Positions 17,901 to 26,156 of a DNA stretch of 64,000 bases are shown one piece after another. The stretch is taken from positions 62,001 through 126,000 of the forward strand of contig NZ_SCMU01000002.1 in the NCBI RefSeq assembly GCF_005503695.1, read 5' to 3'. The position numbers and the translations under genes are program-made. This DNA comes from Sphingopyxis sp. 2PD. Lineage in GTDB: Bacteria; Pseudomonadota; Alphaproteobacteria; Sphingomonadales; Sphingomonadaceae. Position 1 is the first letter of the stretch; each line of letters opens with the position of its first letter. The notes beneath the pieces were generated by a model. It saw only the letters and a list, made by a program, of their open reading frames with translations, was not told where the DNA came from and did not search any database.

Positions 17901-18660
17901 TCGCCGTTTCTGGCTTCGCGCCGCAGCGCTCGCCGGCGGCGCCGCGCTGCTGGTCGCAGCGCCCGCCGCCTATGCGCAAGCTGCCGACGGGCTCAGCCGC
18001 GCGGTGAACGACATTGGCGGCGACGGCCGCCCGCTGTCGCTGTCGTTGCAGATCCTGGTGCTGATGAGCCTGCTGACGGTGCTGCCGTCGCTGCTGCTGA
18101 TGATGACCAGCTTCACGCGCATCATCATCGTCTTGTCGATCCTGCGCCACGCGCTCGGCCTGCAACAGACGCCGCCGAACCAGGTGCTGGTCGGTTTGAG
18201 CCTGTTCCTGTCGCTGTTCGTGATGCAGCCGGTGATCAGCGAAGTGAACCGCGTCGCGATCGAACCCTATGGTCAGGAACAGATCGATATCGGCGAAGCC
18301 GTATCGCGCTCCGGGGTCGCCCTCCATGGCTTCATGATGGCACAGACGCGCAAGTCCGACCTGATGATGTTCGCCAAGATTGCCAAGGCACCGGCCTATG
18401 CCAGCCCCAAGGACGTCCCGTTCTCGATCCTGCTCCCGGCCTTTGTCACCAGCGAGCTCAAGACCGCGTTCCAGATCGGCTTCCTGATCTTCCTGCCCTT
18501 CCTCGTCATCGACCTGATCGTGGCGTCGGCGCTGATGTCGCTCGGCATGATGATGCTGTCGCCAACGATCATCTCGATGCCGTTCAAGCTGCTGCTCTTC
18601 GTGCTCGTCGACGGCTGGGCGCTGACGATGGGCTCGCTCGCCGCCTCGTTCGGGACCTAA
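17890..18660 (+). CDS. fliP: Flagellar export gate protein FliP
   Basis: FliP is the main subunit of the FliP5Q4R1 export gate. The 256-residue protein begins with a cleavable signal peptide (to about residue 32, AYAQA), known for FliP, and then has four hydrophobic segments. The conserved central part includes SFTRIIIVLSILRHALGLQQ and the C-terminal SLGMMMLSPTIISMPFKLLL. The ATG at 17890 gives the signal peptide; the upstream open frame is internal to fliO. Confidence 0.95.
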   Translation: MSTDRRFWLRAAALAGGAALLVAAPAAYAQAADGLSRAVNDIGGDGRPLSLSLQILVLMSLLTVLPSLLLMMTSFTRIIIVLSILRHALGLQQTPPNQVLVGLSLFLSLFVMQPVISEVNRVAIEPYGQEQIDIGEAVSRSGVALHGFMMAQTRKSDLMMFAKIAKAPAYASPKDVPFSILLPAFVTSELKTAFQIGFLIFLPFLVIDLIVASALMSLGMMMLSPTIISMPFKLLLFVLVDGWALTMGSLAASFGT

Positions 18661-18663
18661 GCC

Positions 18664-18933
18664 GTGGAAACCGACTATTTCATCGGCATGGCGCAGCAAT
18701 CCTTGTGGATCCTCGCGCTCGCCTCAGCGCCGCTGCTGCTGCCGGTGCTCGTCATCGGGGTGCTGCTCGGCATGGTGCAGGCGGCGACGTCGATCAACGA
18801 ACAGACGCTGACCTTTGTCCCCAAACTGATCGTCGCGGCGATCTGCCTCGCGATCTTCGGCGGCAGCATCCTGGTGCTGCTCACCGATTTCACCCGCGAC
18901 ATCTTCGCGCAGATTCCCAACGTCGTCCGCTAG
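18664..18933 (+). CDS. fliQ: Flagellar export gate protein FliQ
   Basis: This 89-residue protein with two membrane helices (about residues 14-38 and 50-75) and the family signature GMVQAATSINEQTLTFVPK is FliQ, part of the export gate. The start is GTG at 18664, three bases after the fliP stop. Unusually for this operon, 241 bp of repeat-bearing DNA separate it from fliR. Confidence 0.95.
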   Translation: METDYFIGMAQQSLWILALASAPLLLPVLVIGVLLGMVQAATSINEQTLTFVPKLIVAAICLAIFGGSILVLLTDFTRDIFAQIPNVVR

Positions 18934-18967
18934 GGACCATGTCGATTCGACCCGCCACCTCCCTTTT

Positions 18968-19143
18968 CCTCCCCCTTGATGGGGGAGGCAGCGAGACTTG
19001 CCAGCTTGCTGGCTTAGTCGCAGCGGTGGGGGTGCGCTCTCTGCCTGAAGCGATGGTGCAAGGACGCGCCCTCACCCCCATCCAACTTCGCCTAGCCGCG
19101 TCGCGGCAAGGCTGCGTATCCTTCCCCCATCAAGGGGGAAGGC
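18968..19143. repeat. Intergenic repeat with CCCCCTTGATGGGGG / CCCCCATCAAGGGGG ends, inserted between fliQ and fliR
   Basis: The fliQ-fliR gap of 241 bp contains a palindromic unit at each end: CCTCCCCCTTGATGGGGGAGG at about 18969-18989 and the related TTCCCCCATCAAGGGGGAA at about 19122-19140. Between them lie further inverted segments (GGTGGGGGTG near 19025 and CACCCCCATC near 19073). All other fli genes here overlap or nearly touch, so this looks like a mobile-repeat insertion. No open frame of note is in it. Confidence 0.75.
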
Positions 19144-19174
19144 CGGTTGACACCCGACAGACAGCCGCACGTCG

Positions 19175-19954
19175 ATGAACCCCGCCGACATCCCGAATAT
19201 CGAGGCGATGCTCCAGCTATGGATGCTGGGGATGATCCGCCCCGGCGCCGCGTTCATCGCCGCGCCGGTGTTCGGGGCGACCAGTGTGCCGATCCAGCTG
19301 CGGCTGGTGATCGCGCTGGCGGTCGGCGTTCCCGCGGTCGCCGCATCGGGGATGGCGCTGCCCCCCGAAGGCATCGTGTCGGTCCCCGGCCTGCTGTTCA
19401 TCATCGGCGAAGTCGTGATCGGGCTTGGCATCGGCTTTGTCCTGCAAATGGGGCTCGCCGCCGCGCTGCTCGCCGGTGAAGCGATCAGCAACGCCATGGG
19501 GCTGGGTTTTGCATCGATGGTCGATCCCCTGAGCGGTGCGTCGAGCTCGGCGATCGGCCAGTTCCTGTCGATGATGGCCACGGCCCTGTTCCTGGCCGCC
19601 GACGGCCATCTGGTGCTGATCGGCATCATCGTCGACAGCTATGTCGCGCTGCCGCCCGGCAATGCATTCCCCTCGTTCGAGGCGATCGGCGGGATATTGC
19701 GGTTCGGCAGCCTGATGTTTGCCGCGGCGCTGACGATCGCGATGCCGGTCGGCTTTGTCCTGATCCTGGTTCAGATCATCATGGGCGTCATCGGGCGATC
19801 GGCGCCCGCGCTCAACCTGTTCGCGGTCGGCATTCCCGCGACCCTGCTCGCCGGGATCGTCCTGCTGGGCGTCGCCACCCCGGCGATGGCTGAAGCGATC
19901 GCCCGCATTTTGTCCGACGCGCTCGACGGCGCGCGGATGTTCGCGGGGTTGTAA
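19175..19954 (+). CDS. fliR: Flagellar export gate protein FliR
   Basis: FliR completes the export gate with FliP and FliQ. The 259-residue protein is strongly hydrophobic with about six membrane segments and the family stretch GEAISNAMGLGFASMVDP near residues 106-123. It starts after the repeat-rich gap and ends three bases before flhB, so transcription from the fliE promoter probably still runs through the repeats. Confidence 0.94.
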   Translation: MNPADIPNIEAMLQLWMLGMIRPGAAFIAAPVFGATSVPIQLRLVIALAVGVPAVAASGMALPPEGIVSVPGLLFIIGEVVIGLGIGFVLQMGLAAALLAGEAISNAMGLGFASMVDPLSGASSSAIGQFLSMMATALFLAADGHLVLIGIIVDSYVALPPGNAFPSFEAIGGILRFGSLMFAAALTIAMPVGFVLILVQIIMGVIGRSAPALNLFAVGIPATLLAGIVLLGVATPAMAEAIARILSDALDGARMFAGL

Positions 19955-19957
19955 GCC

Positions 19958-21097
19958 ATGGCAAGCAAACCCGAACAGGACCAGAAAACCGAAAAGCCGA
20001 CGCCCAAGAAGCTGGCCGATTCGGCGCGCGAGGGCGATGTGCTGATGTCGCGCGAGCTGGCGACCGCGCTGATGATGCTCGCCGCCGCCGGATGGATCGT
20101 CGCGGCGGGCGGCTGGTTCGTCCAATCGGCGAGCGACCTTGTGCGCCGCGGGCTGACGCTGACCGCCGCCGACGTCAGCGACTTTTCCCCCGCCGAGGCA
20201 CTGATGCGCAACGGGGTCGAAATCCTGCTCCCGCTCGCCAGCCTGTTCGCGCTCGCGCTGGGCGCCGCGGTCGCGGGGCCGGCGCTGCTCGGCTCGTTCG
20301 GCTGGCGCAGCAAGGCGCTGGCATTCAAGGGCAACCGGATGAACCCGATGGCCGGGTTCAAACGCATGTTCGGGCTGCAAGGCGCGACTGAGCTCGGCAA
20401 GGCGCTGGCCAAGGTCCTGCTGCTTGGCACCATCGGTTACTGGCTGGTCGATGGCAGCCTGCCCGCGATCATGACGATGGCGCAGGCCGATCTGCTCGGC
20501 GCGATCGGGCAGGCCGGTAAAGCGATCGGCCATGCCATGCTGGTGCTGGCCGGCGGGCTGGTCGTCATCGCGCTGATCGACGTCCCGGCGCAATGGTTCC
20601 AGCGCAACAAGCGGCTGATGATGAGCAAGCAGGAAGTGAAGGAAGAGATGCGCCAGTCCGACGGCGCCCCCGAGCTCAAGCAGGCGCAGCGCCAGCGCGC
20701 GCACGAGATGCTGAGCGGTTCGGCGCGCAAGGCGGTGTCCGAAGCGACGGTCGTGCTGACCAACCCGACCCATTTTTCGATCGCGCTGCGCTATCGTCCC
20801 GGCATCGACGCCGCCCCCGTGGTGGTCGCGCGCGGGCGCGGCGACGTCGCGCTGGCGATCCGCGAGCTGGCGCGCGGTGCCAATGTCCCGCTGCTCGAAT
20901 ATCCGGCGCTGACCCGCGCCATCTATTTCACCGCGCGCGCGGGGCGCGTGATTCCCGACGAATTGTTCGTCGCGGTTGCGACCGTGCTCGCCTTTGTCTT
21001 TCAGCTCGAACGCATGGTTGCCGAAGGCCATGGGCAGCCGGTGGTCGACGTGCCGCCGACGCATCGCTTCGATCCCGACGGTCGCCGCCAGGCTTAA
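19958..21097 (+). CDS. flhB: Flagellar export switch protein FlhB
   Basis: FlhB controls the export switch from hook to filament proteins. The 379-residue protein has a basic N-terminus (EKPTPKKLADSAREGDVLMS), four membrane helices, and a cytoplasmic C-terminal domain with the self-cleavage motif NPTH at residues 269-272. The motif is intact, so cleavage between Asn269 and Pro270 is expected. It is the last gene before the fliD promoter. Confidence 0.96.
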   Translation: MASKPEQDQKTEKPTPKKLADSAREGDVLMSRELATALMMLAAAGWIVAAGGWFVQSASDLVRRGLTLTAADVSDFSPAEALMRNGVEILLPLASLFALALGAAVAGPALLGSFGWRSKALAFKGNRMNPMAGFKRMFGLQGATELGKALAKVLLLGTIGYWLVDGSLPAIMTMAQADLLGAIGQAGKAIGHAMLVLAGGLVVIALIDVPAQWFQRNKRLMMSKQEVKEEMRQSDGAPELKQAQRQRAHEMLSGSARKAVSEATVVLTNPTHFSIALRYRPGIDAAPVVVARGRGDVALAIRELARGANVPLLEYPALTRAIYFTARAGRVIPDELFVAVATVLAFVFQLERMVAEGHGQPVVDVPPTHRFDPDGRRQA

Positions 21098-21120
21098 AAT
21101 CGCCGCCGCGCCGCCGTTAA
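21094..21120 (+). promoter_or_regulatory. Sigma-28 (FliA)-type promoter candidate of fliD-fliS
   Basis: TTAA at 21094-21097, 15 bases, then GCCGTTAA at 21113-21120. This overlaps the flhB stop codon and lies 22 bp before the fliD ATG, leaving room for the AAGGA ribosome site at 21129. It closely matches the motA and flgM candidates. Confidence 0.65.
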
Positions 21121-21142
21121 CAGGTGCGAAGGATATTTCGCG

Positions 21143-22510
21143 ATGGTCAGTTCAATTGCAAACAGCCTCGGCTTTGGATCGGGCATCGACACCAAACAGC
21201 TCGTCACCGACCTGTCGAACGCGTCGCGCGATCCCAAGATCAAGCATATGGCGACGCTGACGCAGGCGAACCAGACGCGGATCAGCGCGCTGGCAAAGGC
21301 GCGATCCGATCTCGACGGCTTTGCCGACTCGCTCAGCCAGATGGTGAGCGACGGCACCTTGCGCAGCACGCCGACGGTGTCGGACGAAAGCGTGCTCGGC
21401 GCGACCAGCCGCGCGGGGCTGTCCGCCGACAGTTTTGCCGCCACGGTGGTGGTCAACCAGCTTGCCAGGGCGCAAACAAATTATTCGGGCGTCGTCGCCG
21501 ACCGCACCGCCGCGATCGGCACGGGCACGATGACGCTGTCGGTCGGCGGGGTCGCCAAGACGATCACGATCGACGCCGCGAACAACAGCCTCGACGGACT
21601 GGCCAATGCAATCAACGCAAGCGGCGCCGGGGTCACCGCGTCGATCATCGCCGACGACGGCGGTCACCGCCTGATCCTGAAAGGCCCGACGGGGGCGGCA
21701 AGCGCCTTCACGCTGACCGCCGACGCCGGCGCCGACCCGGGGCTGAGCGCCTTTGGCACGGGCACGATGACATTGGGCCAGAGCGCCGCCAATGCCGAAT
21801 TCACCATCGACGGCGTCGCCTTCAGCCGCGCGAACAACATCATCGACGACGTCGTGCCGGGCATGTCGCTGACGCTGAAAAAGGCGGCACCGGGCCAGCC
21901 GGTGGACATCGGCGCCAGCCGCCCGCTGAACATGATCAAGCAGACCGTCGGCGACTTTGTCGCGGTGTACAACCAGCTGAAGCAAAGCATGGTGGCGGCG
22001 TCGAAGCTGCCCGGTGCGACAAGCTCGCTGCGCGAACTCGAACGCGAACTCGGCGGGCTGCTGCACAAGGTGATCTCGAGCCACGGCAGCATCAACAAGC
22101 TGTCCGATATTGGCATCTCGACGACCAAGGAAGGGCTGCTTTCGATCGACAATAGCAAGCTCGACAAGGTTCTGGCCGCCGATGCCGGAGCGGTCGAAGC
22201 CTTGTTCAACCCGCGACGCGACGCGACGCACACCGAATTCAGCGATCCCGGCATCGCCTTTGCGCTGGACGCCATTCGCGACAAGGCGGTCGGCGCCAAT
22301 GGCACCATGGACCGCGTATCGAAGTCGCTCCAGGCGCAGAAGGAAACGCTGGCCGACCGGCTCGAGGCGATCGAGGAACGCGAAGACGCCTATCGCGCCC
22401 GGCTGGAGAAACAATATGGCGCGCTCGACGCCAAGCTGGCGGCGTTCAAGGCGACGCAGACCTATCTCGAACAACAGATCAAGCTCTGGTCCAACCAGGG
22501 CAATGATTAG
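21143..22510 (+). CDS. fliD: Flagellar filament cap protein FliD
   Basis: FliD caps the growing filament and helps flagellin polymerise. The 455-residue protein has the N-terminal FliD domain (LGFGSGIDTKQLVTDLSNAS), a central variable part, and a C-terminal coiled coil (residues about 395-450, SLQAQKETLADRLEAIEERE and on). It is followed by the chaperone gene fliS, the usual pairing. A sigma-28-like promoter precedes it, separate from the fliE operon. Confidence 0.95.
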   Translation: MVSSIANSLGFGSGIDTKQLVTDLSNASRDPKIKHMATLTQANQTRISALAKARSDLDGFADSLSQMVSDGTLRSTPTVSDESVLGATSRAGLSADSFAATVVVNQLARAQTNYSGVVADRTAAIGTGTMTLSVGGVAKTITIDAANNSLDGLANAINASGAGVTASIIADDGGHRLILKGPTGAASAFTLTADAGADPGLSAFGTGTMTLGQSAANAEFTIDGVAFSRANNIIDDVVPGMSLTLKKAAPGQPVDIGASRPLNMIKQTVGDFVAVYNQLKQSMVAASKLPGATSSLRELERELGGLLHKVISSHGSINKLSDIGISTTKEGLLSIDNSKLDKVLAADAGAVEALFNPRRDATHTEFSDPGIAFALDAIRDKAVGANGTMDRVSKSLQAQKETLADRLEAIEEREDAYRARLEKQYGALDAKLAAFKATQTYLEQQIKLWSNQGND

Positions 22511-22521
22511 GGACATCGAAC

Positions 22522-22911
22522 GTGACGGCAACCGCTTCGACCGTCCGGGCGACCGGACTCTATCGCCGCTTGCAGCACGAAAGCCGCGCCGCCGCCGCCG
22601 ATCCGATCGAGCTGGTGACGATGCTCTATGACGAGCTGGAAACCGCGATCGGCGTGCTCGGATCGATGGTGCGGCAGGGCCAGCGCATTTCGGCGACCGA
22701 ACCCGCGCACCGTGCGCGAACGATCCTGATCGGGCTCGACGCCGGACTCGACCGCGAAGCCGGCGGCGATGTCGCGGAATCGCTGTCGCGCGTCTATCGC
22801 AGCATGCGCCGCAAACTCGACGAGTCGGTGGCCCAGAATGACGGCGAGGCGCTGGCCGAGCTGCTCGACGGCGTGCTGACGGTCAGCGCCGCGTGGCGCC
22901 AGCTGCGCTGA
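22522..22911 (+). CDS. fliS: Flagellin export chaperone FliS
   Basis: FliS binds the C-terminus of flagellin before export. This 129-residue helical protein starts at GTG 22522, 11 bases after fliD, and has the family segment DPIELVTMLYDELETAIGVL near residues 27-46. Co-transcription with fliD is very likely. Confidence 0.9.
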   Translation: MTATASTVRATGLYRRLQHESRAAAADPIELVTMLYDELETAIGVLGSMVRQGQRISATEPAHRARTILIGLDAGLDREAGGDVAESLSRVYRSMRRKLDESVAQNDGEALAELLDGVLTVSAAWRQLR

Positions 22912-22942
22912 ACCCACCGCGCTCGCGCATCTTCGAAACAGT

Positions 22943-23039
22943 ATCGGCCCGCTCCCCGGGGTTGGGGGAGCGGGCCGATGCCGTTTCAAAAGATCCCGCT
23001 GGGTACCCGGCCGCCCTGGGTGGGGACGGGCGGCCGGGT
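22943..23039. terminator. Two strong hairpins between convergent fliS and the sigma-54 activator gene
   Basis: A 15-bp perfect stem (arms 22943-22957 and 22965-22979, loop GGGGTTG) is followed by a 12-bp perfect stem (arms 23005-23016 and 23028-23039, 11-base loop). They lie between genes that converge, so they may end transcription in both directions. Neither stem has a good T-tract on either strand, so intrinsic termination is unproven. Confidence 0.55.
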
Positions 23040-23104
23040 GGTCAGGGGCGGACCAGAGCCCCCTATTTTTCAGCGGGTGCTGAAACTCGTGTCGCGGGCG
23101 CCGG

Positions 23105-24163
23105 TCAGGCCGCCTGCTGCTGAACCCCATATTTGCGCATCTTTTCGATCAAGGTCGTGCGCTTCAGCGTCAGCAGGCGCGCGGCTTCGGAAATGATGCC
23201 GTCGGCAAGGTCGAGCGCGACGTGGATCTGTTCGAGCTCGATCGTCTCGATCTCGCGCTTGAGGTCGATCGGGCGGCCCGGCGCGGGTGCCTTGGCATGC
23301 GGCATCGCGGGGGCGGGTTCATCCGCGCTGGCCTGCACCGCGGCAAAGCTGCTGGGGACAGCCTGCCGCGGCGCAAGCGCTGCGGTGGGGTTCAAAAGGA
23401 TCGCGACATCGTCGGCGCCCAGCGTTTCACCGCCGTGCAGCACGCTGGCGCGTTCGACAAAATTCCGGAGTTCGCGGACATTGCCCGGCCAGCGGTGCTG
23501 CATCAGCAGCGCCATCGCATCGGCGTCGAAGCGGCATTTCGCTTCGCCCGGCATCTTGCGCTGGAAATGGCGGATGAGCGCGGGAATATCCTCGGCGCGG
23601 CTGGCCAGGCTGGGGACCTGGAGCACAACCACGCCGAGCCGGAAGAACAGGTCTTCGCGGAATTTGCCATCGGCGATCGCGGCGCCGAGATCCTGGTGGG
23701 TGGCCGAAATGACGCGGACGTCGACGGCCTTCACCTCGCTGCTGCCGACGCGGACGATCGTCCGTTCTTCGAGCACGCGGAGCAGTTTGACCTGCATGTC
23801 GAACCGCATGTCGCCGATTTCATCGAGGAACAAAGTGCCGCCTTCGCTTGCTTCGAAATGGCCGATGCGGCGGGCATGGGCGCCGGTGAAGCTGCCCTTT
23901 TCATGCCCAAACAATTCGGATTCGATCAGGTCGCCGGGGATCGCGCCGCAGTTGATCGCGGAAAAGGCCTTGCCCGAACGGACACCTTCGTCGTGGATGG
24001 CGCGGGCGACAAGTTCCTTGCCCGATCCCGACGGGCCGCAGAGCATGACCGAAGCGTTGGACCGTGCGACGCGGCGGATCATGTCGCGCAGCTGCACGGC
24101 TGCCGCGCTGCTGCCGATGATCAGCGTCTCGAGCGCTGCGTTATGATTCTGCCCCACGGTCAT
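23105..24163 (-). CDS. Sigma-54-dependent flagellar activator, FleQ/FlbD-like, without receiver domain
   Basis: This 352-residue enhancer-binding protein should drive the four sigma-54 promoters in the locus. The AAA+ domain starts almost at the N-terminus: Walker A GPSGSGKE at residues 43-50, sigma-54 contact loop GSFTGA at 90-95 (the common form is GAFTGA), Walker B GTLFLDEIGD at 109-118. A C-terminal Fis-type helix-turn-helix (IISEAARLLTLKRTTLIEKM) follows an Ala/Pro-rich linker. No receiver or FleQ-type regulatory domain is present. The ATG at 24163 is preferred over an upstream TTG because GGAG lies six bases before it. Confidence 0.9.
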   Translation of the reverse strand: MTVGQNHNAALETLIIGSSAAAVQLRDMIRRVARSNASVMLCGPSGSGKELVARAIHDEGVRSGKAFSAINCGAIPGDLIESELFGHEKGSFTGAHARRIGHFEASEGGTLFLDEIGDMRFDMQVKLLRVLEERTIVRVGSSEVKAVDVRVISATHQDLGAAIADGKFREDLFFRLGVVVLQVPSLASRAEDIPALIRHFQRKMPGEAKCRFDADAMALLMQHRWPGNVRELRNFVERASVLHGGETLGADDVAILLNPTAALAPRQAVPSSFAAVQASADEPAPAMPHAKAPAPGRPIDLKREIETIELEQIHVALDLADGIISEAARLLTLKRTTLIEKMRKYGVQQQAA

Positions 24164-24237
24164 TTCGGTCTCCACCGCGCCCCCCAATCGGCGCCTTTTC
24201 GATGGACCCAGAAATTGACGAAAGTGGTAAACAAAAG

Positions 24238-24265
24238 ATTATCCAATCAGCCATAACCCATTCAA
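24238..24265 (-). promoter_or_regulatory. Sigma-70-type promoter candidate of the sigma-54 activator gene
   Basis: On the minus strand a -35 TTGAAT (24260-24265), 16-base spacer and -10 GATAAT (24238-24243) lie about 75 bp before the activator start. One copy of a repeated TGCCAGATTGG-like motif falls within the spacer, so a repressor or activator bound there would affect this promoter. Confidence 0.45.
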
Positions 24266-24342
24266 AACAAAGGGTTATTGCCAGATTGGATGTAATGGCG
24301 GCGCAATTGCGTCATTAACGATCCGATATGCTGCCAGATTGG
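24243..24342. repeat. Three copies of a TGCCAGATTGG-like motif upstream of the activator gene
   Basis: Identical TGCCAGATTGG occurs at 24279-24289 and 24332-24342. A 9/11 match, in the opposite orientation, lies at 24243-24253 (CCAATCAGCCA). The copies surround the predicted promoter of the sigma-54 activator in a gap of 181 bp, which suggests an operator array. The binding protein is unknown. Confidence 0.5.
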
Positions 24343-24344
24343 CA

Positions 24345-25205
24345 CTAATTACCTGAGGCGGTGCGCCAGCCGAGGGTGATCGAGATGCGGCGGTTGCGCG
24401 GATCGAATCGGTCGGTGGGGACATAGGGCTCGCGATCGGCGACCCCTTCGATGCGCTGGAAGCGCGTCTTGTCGATCCCGCGATACTCGAGGAAGTGGCG
24501 CGTGACCTCGGCGCGGTCGACCGACAGACGCCAATTGTTGGTTCCCGACTTGGCCGACCAGGGTGCGGCATCGGTGTGCCCGCGCACCATGACCTGGTTC
24601 GGCATTTCGGCGACCGGTCCGGCAATTTCGCTGAACAACCGCACGCCAGCGGGGGTCAGCTGGCTGGTGCCGATGGCGAACATCGAAAAATCGGCGTCGT
24701 CGATCACGTCAATGCGCAGCCCTTCAATCGTTTCGGTGAAGCGCAGGTTGCGCGCAAAGCGCCGGAGTTCGCCCTTGGCCTGCACCCGTTCGGTCAGCGC
24801 CTTGGCGACGCGCTGGAACTTCAGCCGCTCACGCTCGCGGCCCGATGCTTCCTTGGGCCCGCCGGTGGCGTCGCGCGGGATCGTCATCGATTTGGTGCCG
24901 GTCTGTGCCGCACCATGCGGATATTTGTCCGCGGCGACGAGCGAATCGCCGCCAAAGAAACCGTTCGATCCTGCCGTGTCCTGTTTCGACTGGACGATCG
25001 TCGGCGCGAAATAGTCGGCGAGTGCCTTGCGCTGCTTTTCGGTCGTGGCGCCAAGCAGCCACATCAACAGGAAAAAGGCCATCATTGCGGTCACGAAATC
25101 GGCATAGGCGACCTTCCACGCCCCGCCATGATGACCGGCATGGGCCTCCTGAATGATCTTCTTGACGATGATCGGGCGCGGCGGGGTGTTGGGACGCGCT
25201 GCCAT
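24345..25205 (-). CDS. motB: Flagellar stator protein MotB
   Basis: MotB anchors the stator to peptidoglycan and carries the ion-conducting aspartate. The 286-residue protein has one membrane helix beginning KVAYADFVTAMMAFFLLMWL, with Asp36 in the conducting position, and a C-terminal OmpA-like domain (VMVRGHTDAAPW near residue 207, then the RAEVTRHFLE helix). Its start overlaps the motA stop by one base (TAATG). The N-terminal stretch is of the proton-type MotB form, but ion choice is an inference. Confidence 0.94.
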   Translation of the reverse strand: MAARPNTPPRPIIVKKIIQEAHAGHHGGAWKVAYADFVTAMMAFFLLMWLLGATTEKQRKALADYFAPTIVQSKQDTAGSNGFFGGDSLVAADKYPHGAAQTGTKSMTIPRDATGGPKEASGRERERLKFQRVAKALTERVQAKGELRRFARNLRFTETIEGLRIDVIDDADFSMFAIGTSQLTPAGVRLFSEIAGPVAEMPNQVMVRGHTDAAPWSAKSGTNNWRLSVDRAEVTRHFLEYRGIDKTRFQRIEGVADREPYVPTDRFDPRNRRISITLGWRTASGN

Positions 25206-26068
25206 TACCGACCCCGCATCCCGTCAAACACTTCGGCAAAGCTCGGCTGGTTCGAATGTTCGACCCCCGAGCGCGCCGCCTCGATCACCAGCGGCTGCGG
25301 ATGACCGTGCAGCGAGGCAATGATCAGCTGCTTCACCGTGTGATAGATCGCGCCATCGCCTTCGATCACGGTCCGCGCACGCGTCGCGAACGGGCCGACC
25401 AGGCCATAGGCGAGCAACACGCCAAGGAAGGTGCCGACGAGCGCCGACCCGATCATGCCGCCCAGAATCTCGGGCGGCTTGTCGATCGACCCCATGGTCT
25501 TCACGACGCCGAGCACCGCGGCGACAATGCCGAGCGCGGGGAGCGCGTCGGCCAGATTCTGCAAACCGTCGGCGGGCTTGATCGCGTGATGGTGATGGTT
25601 CTTGAGCGCGGCGTCCATGACGTCCTCGACCGCGTGCGGATCGAGCGTCCCCGACGACACGACGACGAGGCGCAGCGTGTCGCAGATCAGGTGGATCAGC
25701 GTGTCGTCCTTCAGCAATTTGGGATATTGCTGGAACAGCGCCGAGTTTTTCGGATCCTCGATATGCGGTTCGACCGCGACCGGCCCCTCGGTCCGCATCA
25801 TCTTCATCAGCGTCGAGACGAGCAGGATGCAATCGAGATAGTCCTGCTTCTTATACTGCGGTCCCTTGAACACCTTGGCGAGGCCGCCGCCGAGGGCTTT
25901 GAGGTCAGCGCCCGAATTGCCGATGATCAGCGACCCGATCGCGGCGCCGCCGATGATCAGCATTTCGTGCGGCAGGGCGTGCATGACGGGGCCAAGGTTG
26001 CCGCCCGTCAAAGCGAAACCCCCGAACACCAGCAGGATCAGGACGACGATGCCGATTGCGGGAAACAT
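25205..26068 (-). CDS. motA: Flagellar stator protein MotA
   Basis: MotA surrounds MotB in the inner-membrane stator and contacts FliG. The 287-residue protein has four membrane segments: two near the N-terminus (residues 1-50), then a large cytoplasmic loop, then two near 165-215 with the conserved GSALVGTFLGVLLAYGLVGP. Size and segment layout match the MotA of E. coli. A sigma-28-type promoter lies 56 bp upstream, as is usual for late motor genes. Confidence 0.94.
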   Translation of the reverse strand: MFPAIGIVVLILLVFGGFALTGGNLGPVMHALPHEMLIIGGAAIGSLIIGNSGADLKALGGGLAKVFKGPQYKKQDYLDCILLVSTLMKMMRTEGPVAVEPHIEDPKNSALFQQYPKLLKDDTLIHLICDTLRLVVVSSGTLDPHAVEDVMDAALKNHHHHAIKPADGLQNLADALPALGIVAAVLGVVKTMGSIDKPPEILGGMIGSALVGTFLGVLLAYGLVGPFATRARTVIEGDGAIYHTVKQLIIASLHGHPQPLVIEAARSGVEHSNQPSFAEVFDGMRGR

Positions 26069-26123
26069 GCGGGGTCAACTCCATCCGGGCCGAAAGCCCC
26101 AAATTCAAAAGACGTCTTTATAC

Positions 26124-26150
26124 TTAACGGCAGCCGCGCCGCTAAATTGA
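26124..26150 (-). promoter_or_regulatory. Sigma-28 (FliA)-type promoter candidate of motA-motB
   Basis: On the minus strand TCAA, 15 bases, GCCGTTAA. It sits in the 88-bp gap between flgL and motA and gives a leader of about 50 nt. The -10 core is identical to that of the fliD candidate. Confidence 0.62.
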
Positions 26151-26156
26151 GCGCGA

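Noticed and set aside
24296..24311. Sigma-54-like TGGCGGCGCAATTGCG on the plus strand between motB and the activator gene
   Set aside because: GG-N10-GC is present, but no plus-strand gene follows and the -24 part deviates from TGGCACG. It could only serve an antisense RNA, for which there is no other sign.
24188..24344. CRISPR-like array from the repeated TGCCAGATTGG
   Set aside because: Only three short copies with unequal spacing and mixed orientation; no CRISPR repeat length or cas gene.
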